From: Simmondsia chinensis
Taxonomy: Eukaryota; Streptophyta; Magnoliopsida; Caryophyllales; Simmondsiaceae
Assembly: GCA_018398585.1 (NCBI GenBank)
Contig: JAGTTD010000005.1
Span: 14,745,355 to 14,809,354, forward strand
DNA: 64,000 nucleotides
Direction: 5' to 3'
Both the position numbers and the translations under genes were made by a program. The notes under the pieces are model-generated. The model was not told the origin of the DNA and did no database searches. It worked only from the letters and a program-made list of their open reading frames with translations. The stretch's first letter is position 1; each line of letters opens with the position of its first letter. Shown one piece after another: positions 12,023-22,908 of the stretch.

Positions 12023-12578
12023 CCATTTCATTGCTCTTGCTTGACCTGTTCCTGCTGAAATATTGGCAAGAATCTTCCTTGACAACATCTACAAGTTACA
12101 TGAATTGCCTCAATTCATTGTTTCGAATCGGGACAAGATCTTCACAAGCACATTTTGGAGGGAGTTGTTCAAATTGATGGGTACAACGTTGGCACTTAGT
12201 TCTTCTTATCATCCTCAAACGGATGGCCAAACCAAACGTGTCAACCTATGTGTGGAGCAATACCTCCGGAGTATGGTCTTCTTACAACCTAGGGAGTGGA
12301 ATCAATGGCTTTCTTTGGCGGAGTATTGGTTCAACACTCACTTTCATGCATCCATTGGCACTTCACCTTTCCAAGCCTTGTATGGCTATCCTCCTCCTTC
12401 TCCAATGTTGCTGCAACAACCAGGAGCTACTGATTCAGCAGCAGGTGATTTGGTGCAGCAGAGGAAGCAGATTTTGCAACTGCTTAAAGATAATCTCCAA
12501 CAAGCTCGCGCACGAATGAAATTTTATGCAGACAAAAAGAGGGTAGACAAAAGCTATGAAGTTGGAGATATGGTCTAA
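12023..12578 (+). pseudogene. Integrase core of element E, continued in a shifted frame
   Basis: Downstream of a frameshift (about 11985) and a TGA (about 12043), this frame carries the rest of the integrase core and the C-terminal part (SSYHPQTDGQTKRVN, then FYADKKRVDKSYEVGDMV). Two expected catalytic positions are changed. Asn stands for Asp at 12126 (SNRD). Lys stands for Glu at 12234 (QTKRVN). Both fit a single G-to-A change. A stop and a one-base shift near 12577 separate it from the chromodomain part. Confidence 0.85.
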
Positions 12579-12978
12579 CCTTAAATTACAACCATATAGA
12601 CAGTCTTCTTTGGTTGTCATGCGAAATGTCAAGCTAAGTGCCCGTTTCTTTGGCCCATACAAAATCTTGGAGAAAATTGGCAATGTTGCTTACAAGCTTG
12701 ACCTGCCTTCACATTCATACATTCACCCGGTGTTCCATGTTCCTCTACTTAAGAAGCAGGTCAAGAAGGGAATTTTGGTTGCTTGGGAGCCACCTGAAGC
12801 AAGGTCTAATGGGATGTTGCTGCTACAACCAGTTGTTGTCAAGGCTCGGAGATCGTTGCAGGTGCAACATGGTGCATTGCAAGAAGTGTTGGTGCAGTGG
12901 AGCAACTTGAGCAAGAGCTTGGTGACTTGGGAAAATTGCAATTTCTTGAAGAGCCAATTCTCAAATTTTACTCCTTGA
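12579..12978 (+). pseudogene. Integrase C-terminus with chromodomain-like end, element E
   Basis: The frame reads SARFFGPYKILEKIGNVAYK, then HPVFHVPLLKK, and ends with a chromodomain-like block (QEVLVQWSNL, then VTWENCNF). In chromoviruses this end is thought to steer integration through chromatin marks. The stop lies just before the purine tract. The same block is seen in element H. Confidence 0.8.
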
Positions 12979-12992
12979 GGACAAGAAGTTTC

Positions 12993-13007
12993 TTAAGAGG
13001 GAGGGAA
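12993..13007 (+). other. Polypurine tract of element E
   Basis: The run ttaagagggagggaa sits immediately 5' of the 3' LTR, where the plus-strand primer is expected. Confidence 0.8.
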
Positions 13008-13411
13008 TGTTATGAATTGTTTGATTTTGATTGTAATTTCGATTGTATTTTGGGTATTGTCTTCTTAGTTGTGTTTGCCATGTTTTCAAATGTTAGCTAG
13101 GTGGTCTTGGCGCCTTTAGGAGGTCGGTTAGTGGTCAAGCCTAGTCAAACCTGGCGGCTGCTGCATTTTTGGCGCCAAAAGCTGTTAGAGTTGGTTAAGT
13201 TTGAGTTGTCTTGATTCATTGTATCTGATTGTGTATAATTAGGCACTAAGCTTGTATTTTCTTCATTCAATCAATAAAATTCCGATTTTCCTTTGAAATT
13301 TCTCTCTCTTTTCTCATTTACTTCTCTATTTCTCATCCCCTTTCACTTCTCCTCTCATCTTAACTATTTTTTCTACAAGGTTAGCCTTTCAATTTGAATT
13401 GGAAGCTAACA
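13008..13411 (+). repeat. 3' LTR of element E
   Basis: It is 404 bp with the same TG and CA ends as the 5' copy, and it is followed by the target duplication tgatg. Most differences from the 5' LTR are transitions. Confidence 0.92.
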
Positions 13412-15357
13412 TGATGTCATTGAGTTGTCTATAATCAACACAAAACCTCATAAATCCATCCTTCTTTTTGAGTAATAATACAGGTGAGGTAAAGGGGGAA
13501 CAGCTTGGCTGAATGATTGAGGCTTCTAGCATTTCCTTGACTTGCCTTTCAATCTCATTCTTTTGCAAATAAGGGTATCTATGAGGTCTAATGCTAATAG
13601 GCTTGGCTTCTTATTTTAATGGAATATGATGGTCATGAGCTATGGGGAGGTAGAGCTTTGGGTTCTTGAAATACATCATCAAATTTCTTTAGGAGAGGGT
13701 ATGAGTGGGCCCAATACCTTACAAGGCTCTTGCTCTTGGACCAAAAGTAAGGTTGCCACAAAGTACTCCTTCGTTTTATGCGTAGTCCTTGCAGTTTTTG
13801 TCTTGTAATTAGCTTCAATGTACCAGTATCCTTGATACTAGTCAGCTGCACATCCTTTCCTTCCTTGCCGAAACTCAGCTTAAGCTGATTAAAATCCATT
13901 GACACAGGGCTGTATTGCTTCATCCAGTCTACCCCAAGGAGCATGTCACAGTTCCCCATCTTCACTTTCCTGATGTAATATGAAAAATTGGGTCCTACAT
14001 CTGCCATCTAGCCTAACAGTGCTGCCTACTCAACATAGTTTGCCCATTTGCAACTGTTATACCAAGTGGAGTTGTATCTTACAATGAAAATACAGCTTCT
14101 CTAGCCAATCTTGGATCTAGGAAGCTGTGGGTGCTTCTATTGTCAATAATGATGACTATGGACCTTTTATGCAAGTGACCCAATATCGTGGTAGTTCTAG
14201 AAGAGGCACTACCAGTGACAGCATGTACATAGACTTCTTCATCCATCTCATCAAAAGTATAAAGGGGTGACTCCTCTTCTGTTTCAACAACTAGAGCGTT
14301 CTCAGTCTCAGGTCCTAGGTCAGTCAATTCTACAGCATCTTAGGTGCGTAAGGTTTGATTATCACACCTATGACCAGGGAAGTATCTTTGGTTACATTTG
14401 TAACAAAGGCCAGGGTTTCAAGATGGCTGGTATTTGGTCCAATTTTGAGTTGGTTTAGAGCTCGAATATCTTTGGGGGTTTTGATTGATATTAGTAGAGG
14501 AATTTGGGTTGGTTTTAAGGAGGGCCTTGGCTTTTTGCACATAGGTTACAAAAGATTTGGATAAGAGTTTAGCTTTTTAGAAGGCTTCTGAGAGGGATTT
14601 AGGCTTAAGGGCTGTAACTAGGGGTTGAATTTTTGGGTCCAAGCTTGATATGTAAAATAATAGGAAGTAGCTCTCGCTAAATAATCTGTCAACGGCCAAC
14701 ATATGAGACCTCAGTTCTTCAAATTGCTCCTGATACCCCTAAATCGACCTAGTTTGCTTCAATTTATTGAATTGACTATCTATGTCAATTATACCATTGC
14801 CTTCATACATGTCATACAATTCTACCCATAATTTATTCCACCCAAGATTTCCCTTGTCCTTAGTAAGTCCGTTGCAACCACACTTTAGTTTTATCATCTA
14901 CATGTACTACTGCAATACCCAATTTCTGGGTCTCCACTACTTGGTAGAATGCAGAGTATCTCTGAAATTTTCTAACCTAGCTTCTAGGGTTCGTTCCATT
15001 GAAGATTGGAAAATCAATCTTAGGTTTCAGAAGGGAATTATTACCATTGTTAGGTCCTTCAGACTGAATGACCTTAACACCTTCTGAGCTAACCCCCAAG
15101 ATTCAAGGTTTCCTTGCGTTACTCCTCCCAATGCACCCTTGAGACTCATGCAATGGAACTTCTGTTTCCTAGATCTTTGTCGGAATGACGTTTCTGAGGT
15201 ATTCACCACCAACTGTTGCATTAAGGCTAGAATTTGAGTGTTATTCTGCTGCATGGCTTCTATCAGTTGAGTATGACACTTCATTGCTACTTGCTAAGAA
15301 TCAATAATGAATTACCCTCTGAACCAGACCTTGAAGCTGGCCTTCGAGATCTGCCAT
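13412..15357 (-). pseudogene. Gypsy element F, 5' half: gag, protease, start of RT
   Basis: Gag starts at the ATG at 15357-15355 (MADLEGQLQG), just inside the primer site. A capsid-type segment lies near 15040-14900. A cysteine-containing region follows (about 14350-14540). The protease shows IDNRSTHSFLD (about 14140), where the active-site Asp is kept but the next two residues are unusual. The linker (GNCDMLLGVDWMKQYSP) and the first RT blocks run to 13412, where element E interrupts. The sequence resumes at 7661. Many stops and shifts are present. The split in mid-RT, with a shared tgatg, proves the nesting order. Confidence 0.8.
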
Positions 15358-15434
15358 TGTTGAATGCTTCTTGCCTCTAGCCAGTATAATTGATGACTGA
15401 TTTCACAAATTCGCACAAAATCTGGCTCAAGATC

Positions 15435-15449
15435 TTGCTCTAATACCAA
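15435..15449 (-). other. Primer-binding site of element F
   Basis: On the minus strand it reads ttggtattagagcaa, one base inside the LTR. It is an iMet-type site with one transition. It fixes the strand of F and its 5' LTR at 15451. Confidence 0.7.
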
Positions 15450-15450
15450 G

Positions 15451-15799
15451 TGTCATGCCCTGGGGATAGTTTGTAAAGAGATAGAGAGATCAGAATGAGA
15501 AAAGAAGAGAATGGGGATGAAGAAGGAGATGAGAAGGGAAAGTAAGAGAAAGAGAGTCAGAGAAAAGACAAAGAAAGTGATTTTATTATTCTTTGGATAA
15601 TCTCTCACATACAATCTAATCATCCTTGATACCTCTACAACATAACGACTTTACTTACAAGCATAGCCACTTTTAACTACAATATACCTTCCACAACTAA
15701 GTACAAGAATCAATGTTAACTAATCAATATGTTTTCTTTATTTAGTACAATTCATGATACGTTTCCGCTAAACATACCAAGAACAAAACCCACATGTCA
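15451..15799 (-). repeat. 5' LTR of element F (outer edge uncertain)
   Basis: The inner edge is the TG at 15451 next to the primer site. The outer edge is set at a CA (ACATGTCA, ending 15799), giving about 350 bp, close to the other gypsy LTRs here. It is purine-rich on the plus strand (15480-15570), the complement of a CT-rich leader. No second LTR survives to confirm the outer edge. Confidence 0.5.
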
Positions 15800-15892
15800 A
15801 ATCCATGCGTGATGTATGTATTGTATGGATTCATATGCAATTTTCTTTTGCTTTTGTGAAGTTTCAATTTTCAATGACATTATCTAGCGCTT

Positions 15893-16026
15893 TTTAGGAT
15901 GGGGGTCCATAGACACAGCCTCCCGTCAGGGTAGCACCCTAAAAGGGAAAAGCTACGTATATCCACTCCCAAACCCTACTTAGGCGGGAGCCCTTGGGGT
16001 ATTGAGATTGTTGTTCTTGTTATTGT
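15893..16026 (+). mobile_element. Au-like SINE or RTE LINE 3' tail
   Basis: Recognisable blocks occur in order: acagcctc, caccctaaaag, gctacgtat, ccctacttaggcgggagccc, then a (ttg)n-like end at 15995-16026. The same order is seen at 27950-28078 (plus) and, inverted, at 35840-35960 and 42960-43110. The head is missing or unrecognisable, so this could be a 5'-truncated LINE or a SINE. I saw no clear target duplication. Confidence 0.6.
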
Positions 16027-16089
16027 TGAAAAAAACGGGCGTATTATGTTTAACAGCAAAATTTACTTGGTTATTTTATGAAATCAAAA

Positions 16090-17215
16090 GTACAAAAACT
16101 ATATTGTACTTAATTAGAAAATTCAGGAGGTCTTTCTATATTTAAAAAAAAAAGGAAAACATATAAAAAAGACTCCTTCAAATTTACAACTAATACAACG
16201 CATCTCTTGAACTTTTAATTTCATAAAATAGCCCCTGAACTTTATAATTAAACATAGTATACACCCTACACTATTAATTTTATAGAATAGTCCCCTGAAC
16301 TTTATTATTACATAAAACACACCCCTTGAACTTTGCACTTAAACATAATACACCCCCTACACTTTCAATTAAAAAAATAGCCCTCGAACTTTGTTACTAT
16401 GTACAACTCACCCCTCCAAACATTGTTACTAAACGTAACTCACATCTTAGACATTAATAAATTTGAAACTTAAAACAAGTTATTTAAAAAAATTTTAGAA
16501 AAATTTTGAAAAAATAATAATTTTTTTTTATCCTTCGAAATTGTTAGATTAACAAATATAAAGTTAAAAAAAATGTTTCAAATTAAAAATGAAGGATTTT
16601 CTACTTTTGTACAAAAGATAAAGGATTTTATATTTTTTTAAGCGAAAGATAGGAGTTTATATTATTATAAATTTAAAAGATACTATCTCTTTTTAACATT
16701 TTCATAAAAATACTATAGGATAAAATATAATATTTTTTAAAAATATAAATTTAAATATTAGATTAACAAATTTAAAATTTAAAAATAGTATGAAATCAAA
16801 AATTTGAAAATAAATTCTGAATTTTTTAAGTTATAAACCAAAGTAAAAAAATATTACTATATCTTTTCAAACTTTTTCCAAAAAAAAAAATTTTCATAAT
16901 TTATTTCAAAAATTTTTTTTAGTTTCATAAATTTTTTTAATTTCAAATTTATTAATATTGAAGAGGTATCTTATGTTTAGTAACAAATTTCAGAGGTGAG
17001 TTATGTATATAATAAAGTTTAAAGACTAAATTGAAAGTGTAGGGAAGGGAGTGTATTGTATTTAAATATAAAATTTAAGAGGCTATTTTATAAAATTGAA
17101 AGTGCAGAAAGTTTGTTGTGTTTACTTGAAAAATTAAGGAAATTATTTTATAAAATTAAAAGTCTAAAAGGTCTGTTATATTTAATTTTAAAGTTTAGAA
17201 GCTCAAACTACCCCG
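16090..17215. repeat. Foldback element with roughly 300-bp inverted arms
   Basis: The left arm (about 16130-16470) contains repeated units such as tagcccctgaactttat and taaacataatacaccc. The right arm (about 16925-17210) has their inverse complement. The middle is extremely AT-rich. Within each arm the units recur about every 70-80 bp. There is no coding potential. It looks like a foldback or MITE-type DNA element. The exact ends and target duplication could not be fixed by eye. Confidence 0.6.
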
Positions 17216-17539
17216 CCCCCCAAAACCCAAAAAAAACAAAAAAAAGGTACCAACCATAATGACTACATTCGTAGTAACCTGACACCAGCGTCCAAGTTAG
17301 GGTTATCCAGCCCATTTTGCACAAAATATTAACTCTGGTCCATCCCAACAACTTGTTTGAAATATTTCGGGCGTTTCTACTGTACAAAAAAAAAATTTTC
17401 TGTGGGTGAAAAAAAACAATATTAGCCATTGATTTTTTGTGATTAGATCTTAGCCACTTATTTTAATATGGGTTACCTACTTAGCAGGTAATTCTTAAAA
17501 AAACAAAAAACAAAAAAAACAAAGACCTCTTTACACACT

Positions 17540-17924
17540 CTCTCCCTCATCCCTCTTCCATAATAAATAAAAAATTAACGGATAAGATCGTAATACGATT
17601 TTACGATTCTACTAATTCGAAGGTGGTGGTGGTGGTGGTGGTGGTGGTGGTGGTGGTGGTGGGTGAGTTGAGATTTGAGATTGGGAGGAGAGAGAGTTAT
17701 GGGTGTAGAAAGAGAGAGAATGATGGGTGGTGATTTTGAATAGATTGGTGGTGATTTTGAATATATAAGTGATGATTTTGAATACATGGGTGGTAATTTT
17801 GAGTACATAAGTGATGATTTTTAGTACATGGATGATGAATTTAAGCACTGGATTTTGTGTGTCTATACACAAAATCTGCGTGTCCACATACAGATGGGTG
17901 ATTTTGAGTACATGACTAGTGATT
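17540..17924. repeat. Left part of foldback-like repeat L, with a (GGT)n tract
   Basis: A GGT microsatellite occupies 17622-17663. It is followed by repeats of a unit like gatttTGAgTACATgggTgg (17730-17920). The inverse complement of this unit (tgtactcaaaatcac) recurs at 21740-22190, beyond element C. The two parts are one inverted-repeat element split by C. Confidence 0.5.
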
Positions 17925-18335
17925 TGATACAGAAGCTCAAATTACCTTAAAATAATGCATAAAAACAAGAAATAGAGTATGGGAGAGGCAAGAATTAGAA
18001 GAAATATGGAGAGAAGAAGATGAGTTTAAGAGAAGGAAGATATACTTTTCATTGCATAACCCTAATTGTAAACATCATTTGCTTATATAGAGCAGGTAAA
18101 TACAAGTAATTAATAAAATAGAAAGCAAAACAAAAACAAAAAATAGCAAAGGTAGTTTTAACGGCTTGCACACCTTAGCACCTCACGAGCTCCTCACAAT
18201 TACCTCAAGCTGATATTTCTTACTCAAGGCACCTGCTGCTCACATGCTGGATTTTCCCACCAAAATCTGATATGAACATTACTCGCCAAAACACTTTAAT
18301 TTCCATTCCTCTTGATTCCTTGATTTCCTGTATCA
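17925..18335 (-). repeat. 3' LTR of element C
   Basis: It is 411 bp, near-identical to 21194-21605 with only a handful of differences, which suggests a relatively recent insertion. The polypurine tract, read on the minus strand as ttgaaggggagtagt, abuts its inner edge at 18336-18350. Confidence 0.9.
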
Positions 18336-18435
18336 ACTACTCTCCCCTTCAAAAGATTCTTGTCCTTAAGAATCTAAGTAGACTCATGAAGTCCGGCTGC
18401 CACCGAAGAGAGTGGGCAAGGACAGCTGGATGCAT

Positions 18436-20517
18436 CTAATTTTTAGAACACGTCTTCGAAGGTCCGCCAATCCCATACCAGATCAGCCAAATACTAACAC
18501 CAATCCATACGAACGTGCCTCTTGTTACAAGTAGATAAGACACACAGAAATGCTGCAATTTGTGCTTCACCCGTAGCATTTTTATGCTCAACACTGCAAT
18601 GGAAACTTGAATTTTATTTGCGGCTGCAACAATTAGTGCCTCCAACTCTTGTTTAGCCGATTGAAGGACTTCATTTCTATCTTGAGATGTGGCTAAGCTC
18701 TCAACAATAGAGCCTTCACATGCTACCATACCAAGAACTTGGAAATGCACCATGATTGGTTCAATGCTAGCCCTCTGCATTATTGATGTTGCTGCTGCAG
18801 ATTTCGAGTTCAATTTATGAACTTGCATTTGGTTCAACTTATCCAACTCAAGCTGAATTCTCTCATGTTTCACTACTGTAAGCTCAATTCCAGATACCTC
18901 CTGTTCAATAAGTTGCTCACATTTTTTATGTGAGAGTTGATTAGCTTCTAATGTAGCACACAACTCCTCCCCTCCTGGATCAATCGGCTTTAGTTTCACT
19001 TGATTTGTTTCCTTTCCATTTACTTGTGTGCTCTTGATTTGTGATTCTAACTCAGTCACCTTTGTTTGCAATTTTGGATACTGAATAAAATTCCAAACCA
19101 CCTCTAGCATTCGCATCTGCGGTCTATCCTTTTCCTTATGCAGCAGGTTTGGCACACAAGCTCGAAATGGTTCTTTCCCATTCTGCTGAAGCTCTGGGAC
19201 ATGATGCACACTGATAGCTCCAATAATTGATCCAACACAGCTCTCTAAACTTTGGATTTCACCAATGCCCACCGTTTTTTGCAACAAGTTATTCCCTTGG
19301 AACAAAACCCCTTGATATTTGCATACAAATTGATCAATCATCATCCCAACTTGCTTATATACCTTCCAAAGTCCACCTGCTGGTTTTCTAAGCTCATACT
19401 CATGCTGCTGTTGTCCTTGTGCTGCTGATTTTATCAAAATCAAATGCTCTTTAGGTAGTAAAACTTCAGGTGGTCTCACTGTGTGATACATCTTTGGATT
19501 ATGTCCCACATGTTTGTAGTTTGTATGAGATGCTTCCACAATCTACACTTCTTCAGCTGCAATTTGTTGTGATAGTGCAGCAGCTATGGCAGTGTTAACA
19601 CCAGCATTTTCAAATGCATTTTGTCCCTTCTCTTGATCAATTTCGTGCAGCACATGCAGCTTGTCATGTGGCTGCATATATTGAGGATTAATCTCAGCTT
19701 CTTGGCTTGCATTTAGATCAGGTTCTAGGCTACCCTTCAGCTATAGCCTTGAGGGTAAGAACTCAGCCTCTTTATTCTGTTGATCTGGTGTTACATCAGC
19801 TGCAATATGCCCCTCCAATACTGCTTCATTAGACTTGTTACTACTGATTTGCCTTCCCTCAATCTGACTCAGTCCCTTGTCCTTACAGCTATGTTCCATC
19901 TCAGATTTTCCATCACAAACACAGCATAATTCCCCGGTACAAGTCTCCTACAGAATCAGTAGATGTTCAAGTGATTCCAACTGTTGGCAATGCTGCTCAC
20001 TCTCTTGGCTCACATTCAGGTCATACCCTTGATCAGCTTCCAGTTGCTGCTGCTGATGCAATGAGGTAATCTCATTGTGATGTTGTTCTGATGTTTCTGC
20101 AGCTGCTATAGGGCCAACCTCCAGCTGCTCTTCAATTTCTACTTGATTCTGGCTAATCCCAGTAGCTTCAGATGCAGTTAGCTCTTTACCTTGATTAAGT
20201 TTATACAGAGTATGGGGCTTAACATATGGCTGAAGGGGTTAAGAATTGATCTCAGCTCTTTGGCCATCAATGAGGTCATATTCCTGCTTGTGTTGCTCTG
20301 TTTGCTCATCTTCAATCACAGTTAAACTCTTGTTTTCACTGCTATGCTTCCCATCAAGTTTGTCATCACAACCATCACACTGCTCTGGATATGATGTCTC
20401 GAAGAGACTAATGGTGGGTGGTGTGGTTTTTGGAGTTGGAAGAAGAGGAGTTTTTGAGTGGTTGAGTTGTTTAGCTAAGTACTCAATCTTAGCTTCGGCT
20501 AATTTAGTAAGACACAA
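18436..20517 (-). pseudogene. Long frame of unknown function in the pol position of element C
   Basis: The two long minus-strand open stretches (20517-20239 and 19539-18436), and the sequence between them, share one frame. It is interrupted only by a few in-frame stops, so about 690 codons decayed without frameshifts. The first half is rich in Gln and Glu and has repeated modules (YDLIDGQRAEIN, YDLNVSQESEQ, PDLNASQEAEIN, each followed by related text). The second half holds VRPPEVLLPKEHLILIK (about 19470) and a likely coiled coil (19080-18830). There is no pol motif. The RPPE motif is shared with element A. I do not recognise the family. It may be a trans-acting accessory protein or captured host sequence. 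Confidence 0.55.
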
Positions 20518-21046
20518 GGTGTGGTAAAGGAGAGTGGGTTGTAACTTCTAAGGCAATTTCTACCCTTAAGCCACCTATGAAGGTGTTAATGAGTTGTTGT
20601 TCATTTAGGTTGGTATGAGCTGAGAGCGCATAGAATTCTATTTGATACTCCCTAACCCGTCCATTTTGTCTCAATTTCAACAATTCATACAATGGTTCTT
20701 TGCATTCACTCCCAAAACTTATCCTGAGGGCATTCATATACTCGTCCTAAGTCGGTCTAACTGTTTCTTCCATCATTCTCATGAATTTATAATGCCATTG
20801 GAGAGCCAAGCCTCTCATGTGGTTAGAAGCCAAGCTAACCTTATCTCATATAGAGGTTTGGTTAATACAGAAGAATTTATCACACTCACTTAACCAATTA
20901 CTAACATTATTTCCATAAAATAGAGGAAAATCAACTTCTCTCAACCTAGATGAGTAGAGAGTGTTACCATCCATAGAAGCTTGCATTGGTTCAGGCATTT
21001 TGTCGAACACCTGATGTGTGGGCTTTGAAAAACCGTTGTTAACCAC
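20504..21046 (-). pseudogene. Gag capsid domain of element C
   Basis: On the minus strand the region reads EVDFPLFYGNNVSNWLSECDK, then, through a frameshift, LASNHMRGLALQWHYKFMRM. It continues EYMNALRISFGSE, LRQNGRVREYQIEFYALSAH and NTFIGGLRVEI. This is the order of the plant retrotransposon gag domain. The usual zinc knuckle after it is not seen. The start codon is unclear: no good ATG precedes it near the primer site. Two stops interrupt it. Confidence 0.75.
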
Positions 21047-21180
21047 TTGATGAGACCAACTCGATGTTGTCAGCTGCTAGTGGCGATGTGAGGGTGACGA
21101 TCGCTGAGTCCGGCAGCAGTGGTGAGGCGGCGATGGTGATAATATATTTTTTTTTTGATCCCACAGTCGAGAGGGTCAAA

Positions 21181-21192
21181 GCTCTGATACCA
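21181..21192 (-). other. Primer-binding site of element C (iMet tRNA)
   Basis: The minus-strand sequence tggtatcagagc lies one base inside the 5' LTR. It is a perfect standard iMet-type site. Confidence 0.85.
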
Positions 21193-21193
21193 G

Positions 21194-21605
21194 TGATACA
21201 GAAGCTCAAATTACCTTAAAATAATGCATAAAAACAAGAAATAGAGTATGAGGGAGGCAAGAATTAGAAGAAATAGGGAGAGAAGAGGATGAGTTTAAGA
21301 GAAGGAAGATATACTTTTCATTGCATAACCCTGATTGTAAACATCATTTGCTTATATATAGCAGGTAAATACAAGTAATTAATGAAATAGAAAGCAAAAC
21401 AAAAATAAAAAAGTAGCAGAGGTAGTTTTAACGGCTTGCACACCTCAGCACCTCACGAGCTTCTCACAATTACCTCAAGCTGATATTTCTTACTCAAGGC
21501 ACCTACTGCTCACATGCTAGATTTTCCCACCAAAATCTGATATGAACATTACCTGCCAAAACACTTTAATTTCCATTCCTCTTGATTCCTTGATTTCCTG
21601 TATCA
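21194..21605 (-). repeat. 5' LTR of element C
   Basis: It is 412 bp, bounded by the primer site on one side and target duplication tgatt on the other. On the minus strand a TATA-like box (tatataagc, about 21350-21360) fits transcription into gag. Confidence 0.9.
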
Positions 21606-22250
21606 TGATTTTAAGTACAATGATGATCAATTTGAATACATTATTACTGATTAGGAGTACATAGCTTGTGTGTTGACACATATAAAAATTTTGAGTACAA
21701 TTATGATCAATTTGAGTACATTATTGGTTATTTAGAGTACATGGCTTGTGTGTATACTCAAAATCACCAACCATGTACTCAAAATAGCTATTATGTACTC
21801 AAAATCACCAACCATGTACTCAAATTCCCTACTTATGTACTCAAAATCACCCACCTGTGTGTCGACACACAAATTTTGTGTGTTGACGCACAGAATCTAG
21901 TGCTCAAATTCACAACCCATATACTCAAAATCATCACCCATCTCTCTCTGTCTCCACCCATCACTTTCTCTCTCTCTTCTTCCAATCTCAAATGTCAACC
22001 CACTCACCACCGGCACCGATCACCCCCACTCATCTCCGGCTATCGCCATCGACCTCCACGCCACCACGCATCTCTCTCCCTCTTTCCACCCATCACCCTC
22101 TCTCTCCTTCCAATCTCAAATCACCACCCATGTACTCAAATTCACTATTTATGTACTTGAAATCACCATCCATGTACTCAACTCAAAATCATCACTCACT
22201 AAAATAACTAATTATTCAAAATCATCATCCACTTGTATATGTTAATTTTT
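21606..22250. repeat. Right part of foldback-like repeat L
   Basis: It holds several copies of tgtactcaaaatcaccaac-like units (21755-21850, 22125-22200). It also has short palindromic pieces such as gtgtcgacacac (21858-21870). Part of it is CT-rich (21935-22080). The units are the inverse complement of those at 17700-17920. No real coding region is supported. Confidence 0.5.
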
Positions 22251-22363
22251 AAAAATTTTTATACAATTATATTTAGTATTTTTATAAATAATATAAGGTA
22301 CTTAAAATTAATTATTTATTAATTTAAACCACTTAATAAGTTTTTTTAAAAAAATAATAAATT

Positions 22364-22470
22364 TGTTGTAAATATTGGATATTTTTCACGTACAAATTTT
22401 ATAGTCGAGTTTGGATATTATCAAATATCATAAAAAAATTAGAAATTATGTAAAATACCTACTTACATAT

Positions 22471-22512
<42 letters not shown>

Positions 22513-22821
22513 GGGTATTTGTATAAGAAGTGACACTTGTCACAGCCCTAATAATCTAAGGATGACTCACCCCCACCCCCATTTCTCTATATATACATAC
22601 ACGCAGTACAAAATCAGGGGTGAGAAAAAGAATGAGAAAAGAGAGATTGTGAAGATTGAGAAAGAAAATTGGAGAGAGAGAGAGTTAAGGGGTTTTGAGA
22701 AAAATAATATAATATTCTCTCGCTCTGATATAAAATATTTTTCATTTTTCTTCAATCACATTTGGGTTTGGTTTTTTTATTTTCTTCCTATAGAGCATAA
22801 TATCTCTATAGTTTTATAACA
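22364..22821 (+). repeat. 5' LTR of element G
   Basis: It is 458 bp with a (TA)n tract at 22480-22508 and a TATA-like tatatatacat near 22590. It preserves the uninterrupted target site (ataaatgggtatttgtata) into which the SINE inserted in the 3' LTR. Confidence 0.88.
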
Positions 22822-22822
22822 T

Positions 22823-22836
22823 GTTATCAGCACGAG
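22823..22836 (+). other. Primer-binding site of element G
   Basis: The sequence gttatcagcacgag lies directly after the LTR. It is the kind of site seen in plant copia elements of this group, distinct from the TGGTATCAGAGC site used by the gypsy elements here. Confidence 0.5.
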
Positions 22837-22908
22837 TCTCTAGCCAGACAAGGATTATCATAAACTTGAGGTAAATTTTTTTTTTTATCCTAACCTGTGT
22901 TATTTCTA

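Larger units (their letters stand above)
7662..13411 (+). mobile_element. Complete Ty3/gypsy chromovirus E with target duplication tgatg
   Basis: Two 404-bp LTRs (7662-8065 and 13008-13411) flank a primer site, gag, pol and a purine tract. The target duplication tgatg is perfect (7657-7661 and 13412-13416). The element interrupts the RT of minus-strand element F. The order PR-RT-RNase H-IN and a chromodomain-like C-terminus place it among chromoviruses. The compact 5.75-kb size suggests a Reina-like group, which is inference. The LTRs differ at about a dozen sites by eye. Stops, two or three frameshifts and catalytic substitutions show it is inactive. Confidence 0.92.
17925..21605 (-). mobile_element. 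Non-autonomous gypsy-type element C (gag plus unknown ORF, no pol)
   Basis: This 3681-bp element is complete. Its LTRs are 411 and 412 bp, ending TGATACAG and TGTATCA. The target duplication tgatt is perfect (17920-17924 and 21606-21610). An iMet primer site and a purine tract lie in the expected places for minus-strand orientation. Inside are a gag capsid domain and a long frame of unknown function. No protease, RT, RNase H or integrase was found. It matches the idea of TR-GAG-like elements, which move with help from an autonomous relative. It lies inside foldback repeat L. Confidence 0.88.

Noticed and set aside
17575..17887. His- or Pro-rich peptides from the (GGT)n region
   Set aside because: These are translations of a microsatellite in different frames.
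21666..22207. 164-residue open frame in foldback repeat L
   Set aside because: It is made of tandem tgtactcaaaatcac units and CT-rich sequence, and has no domain.
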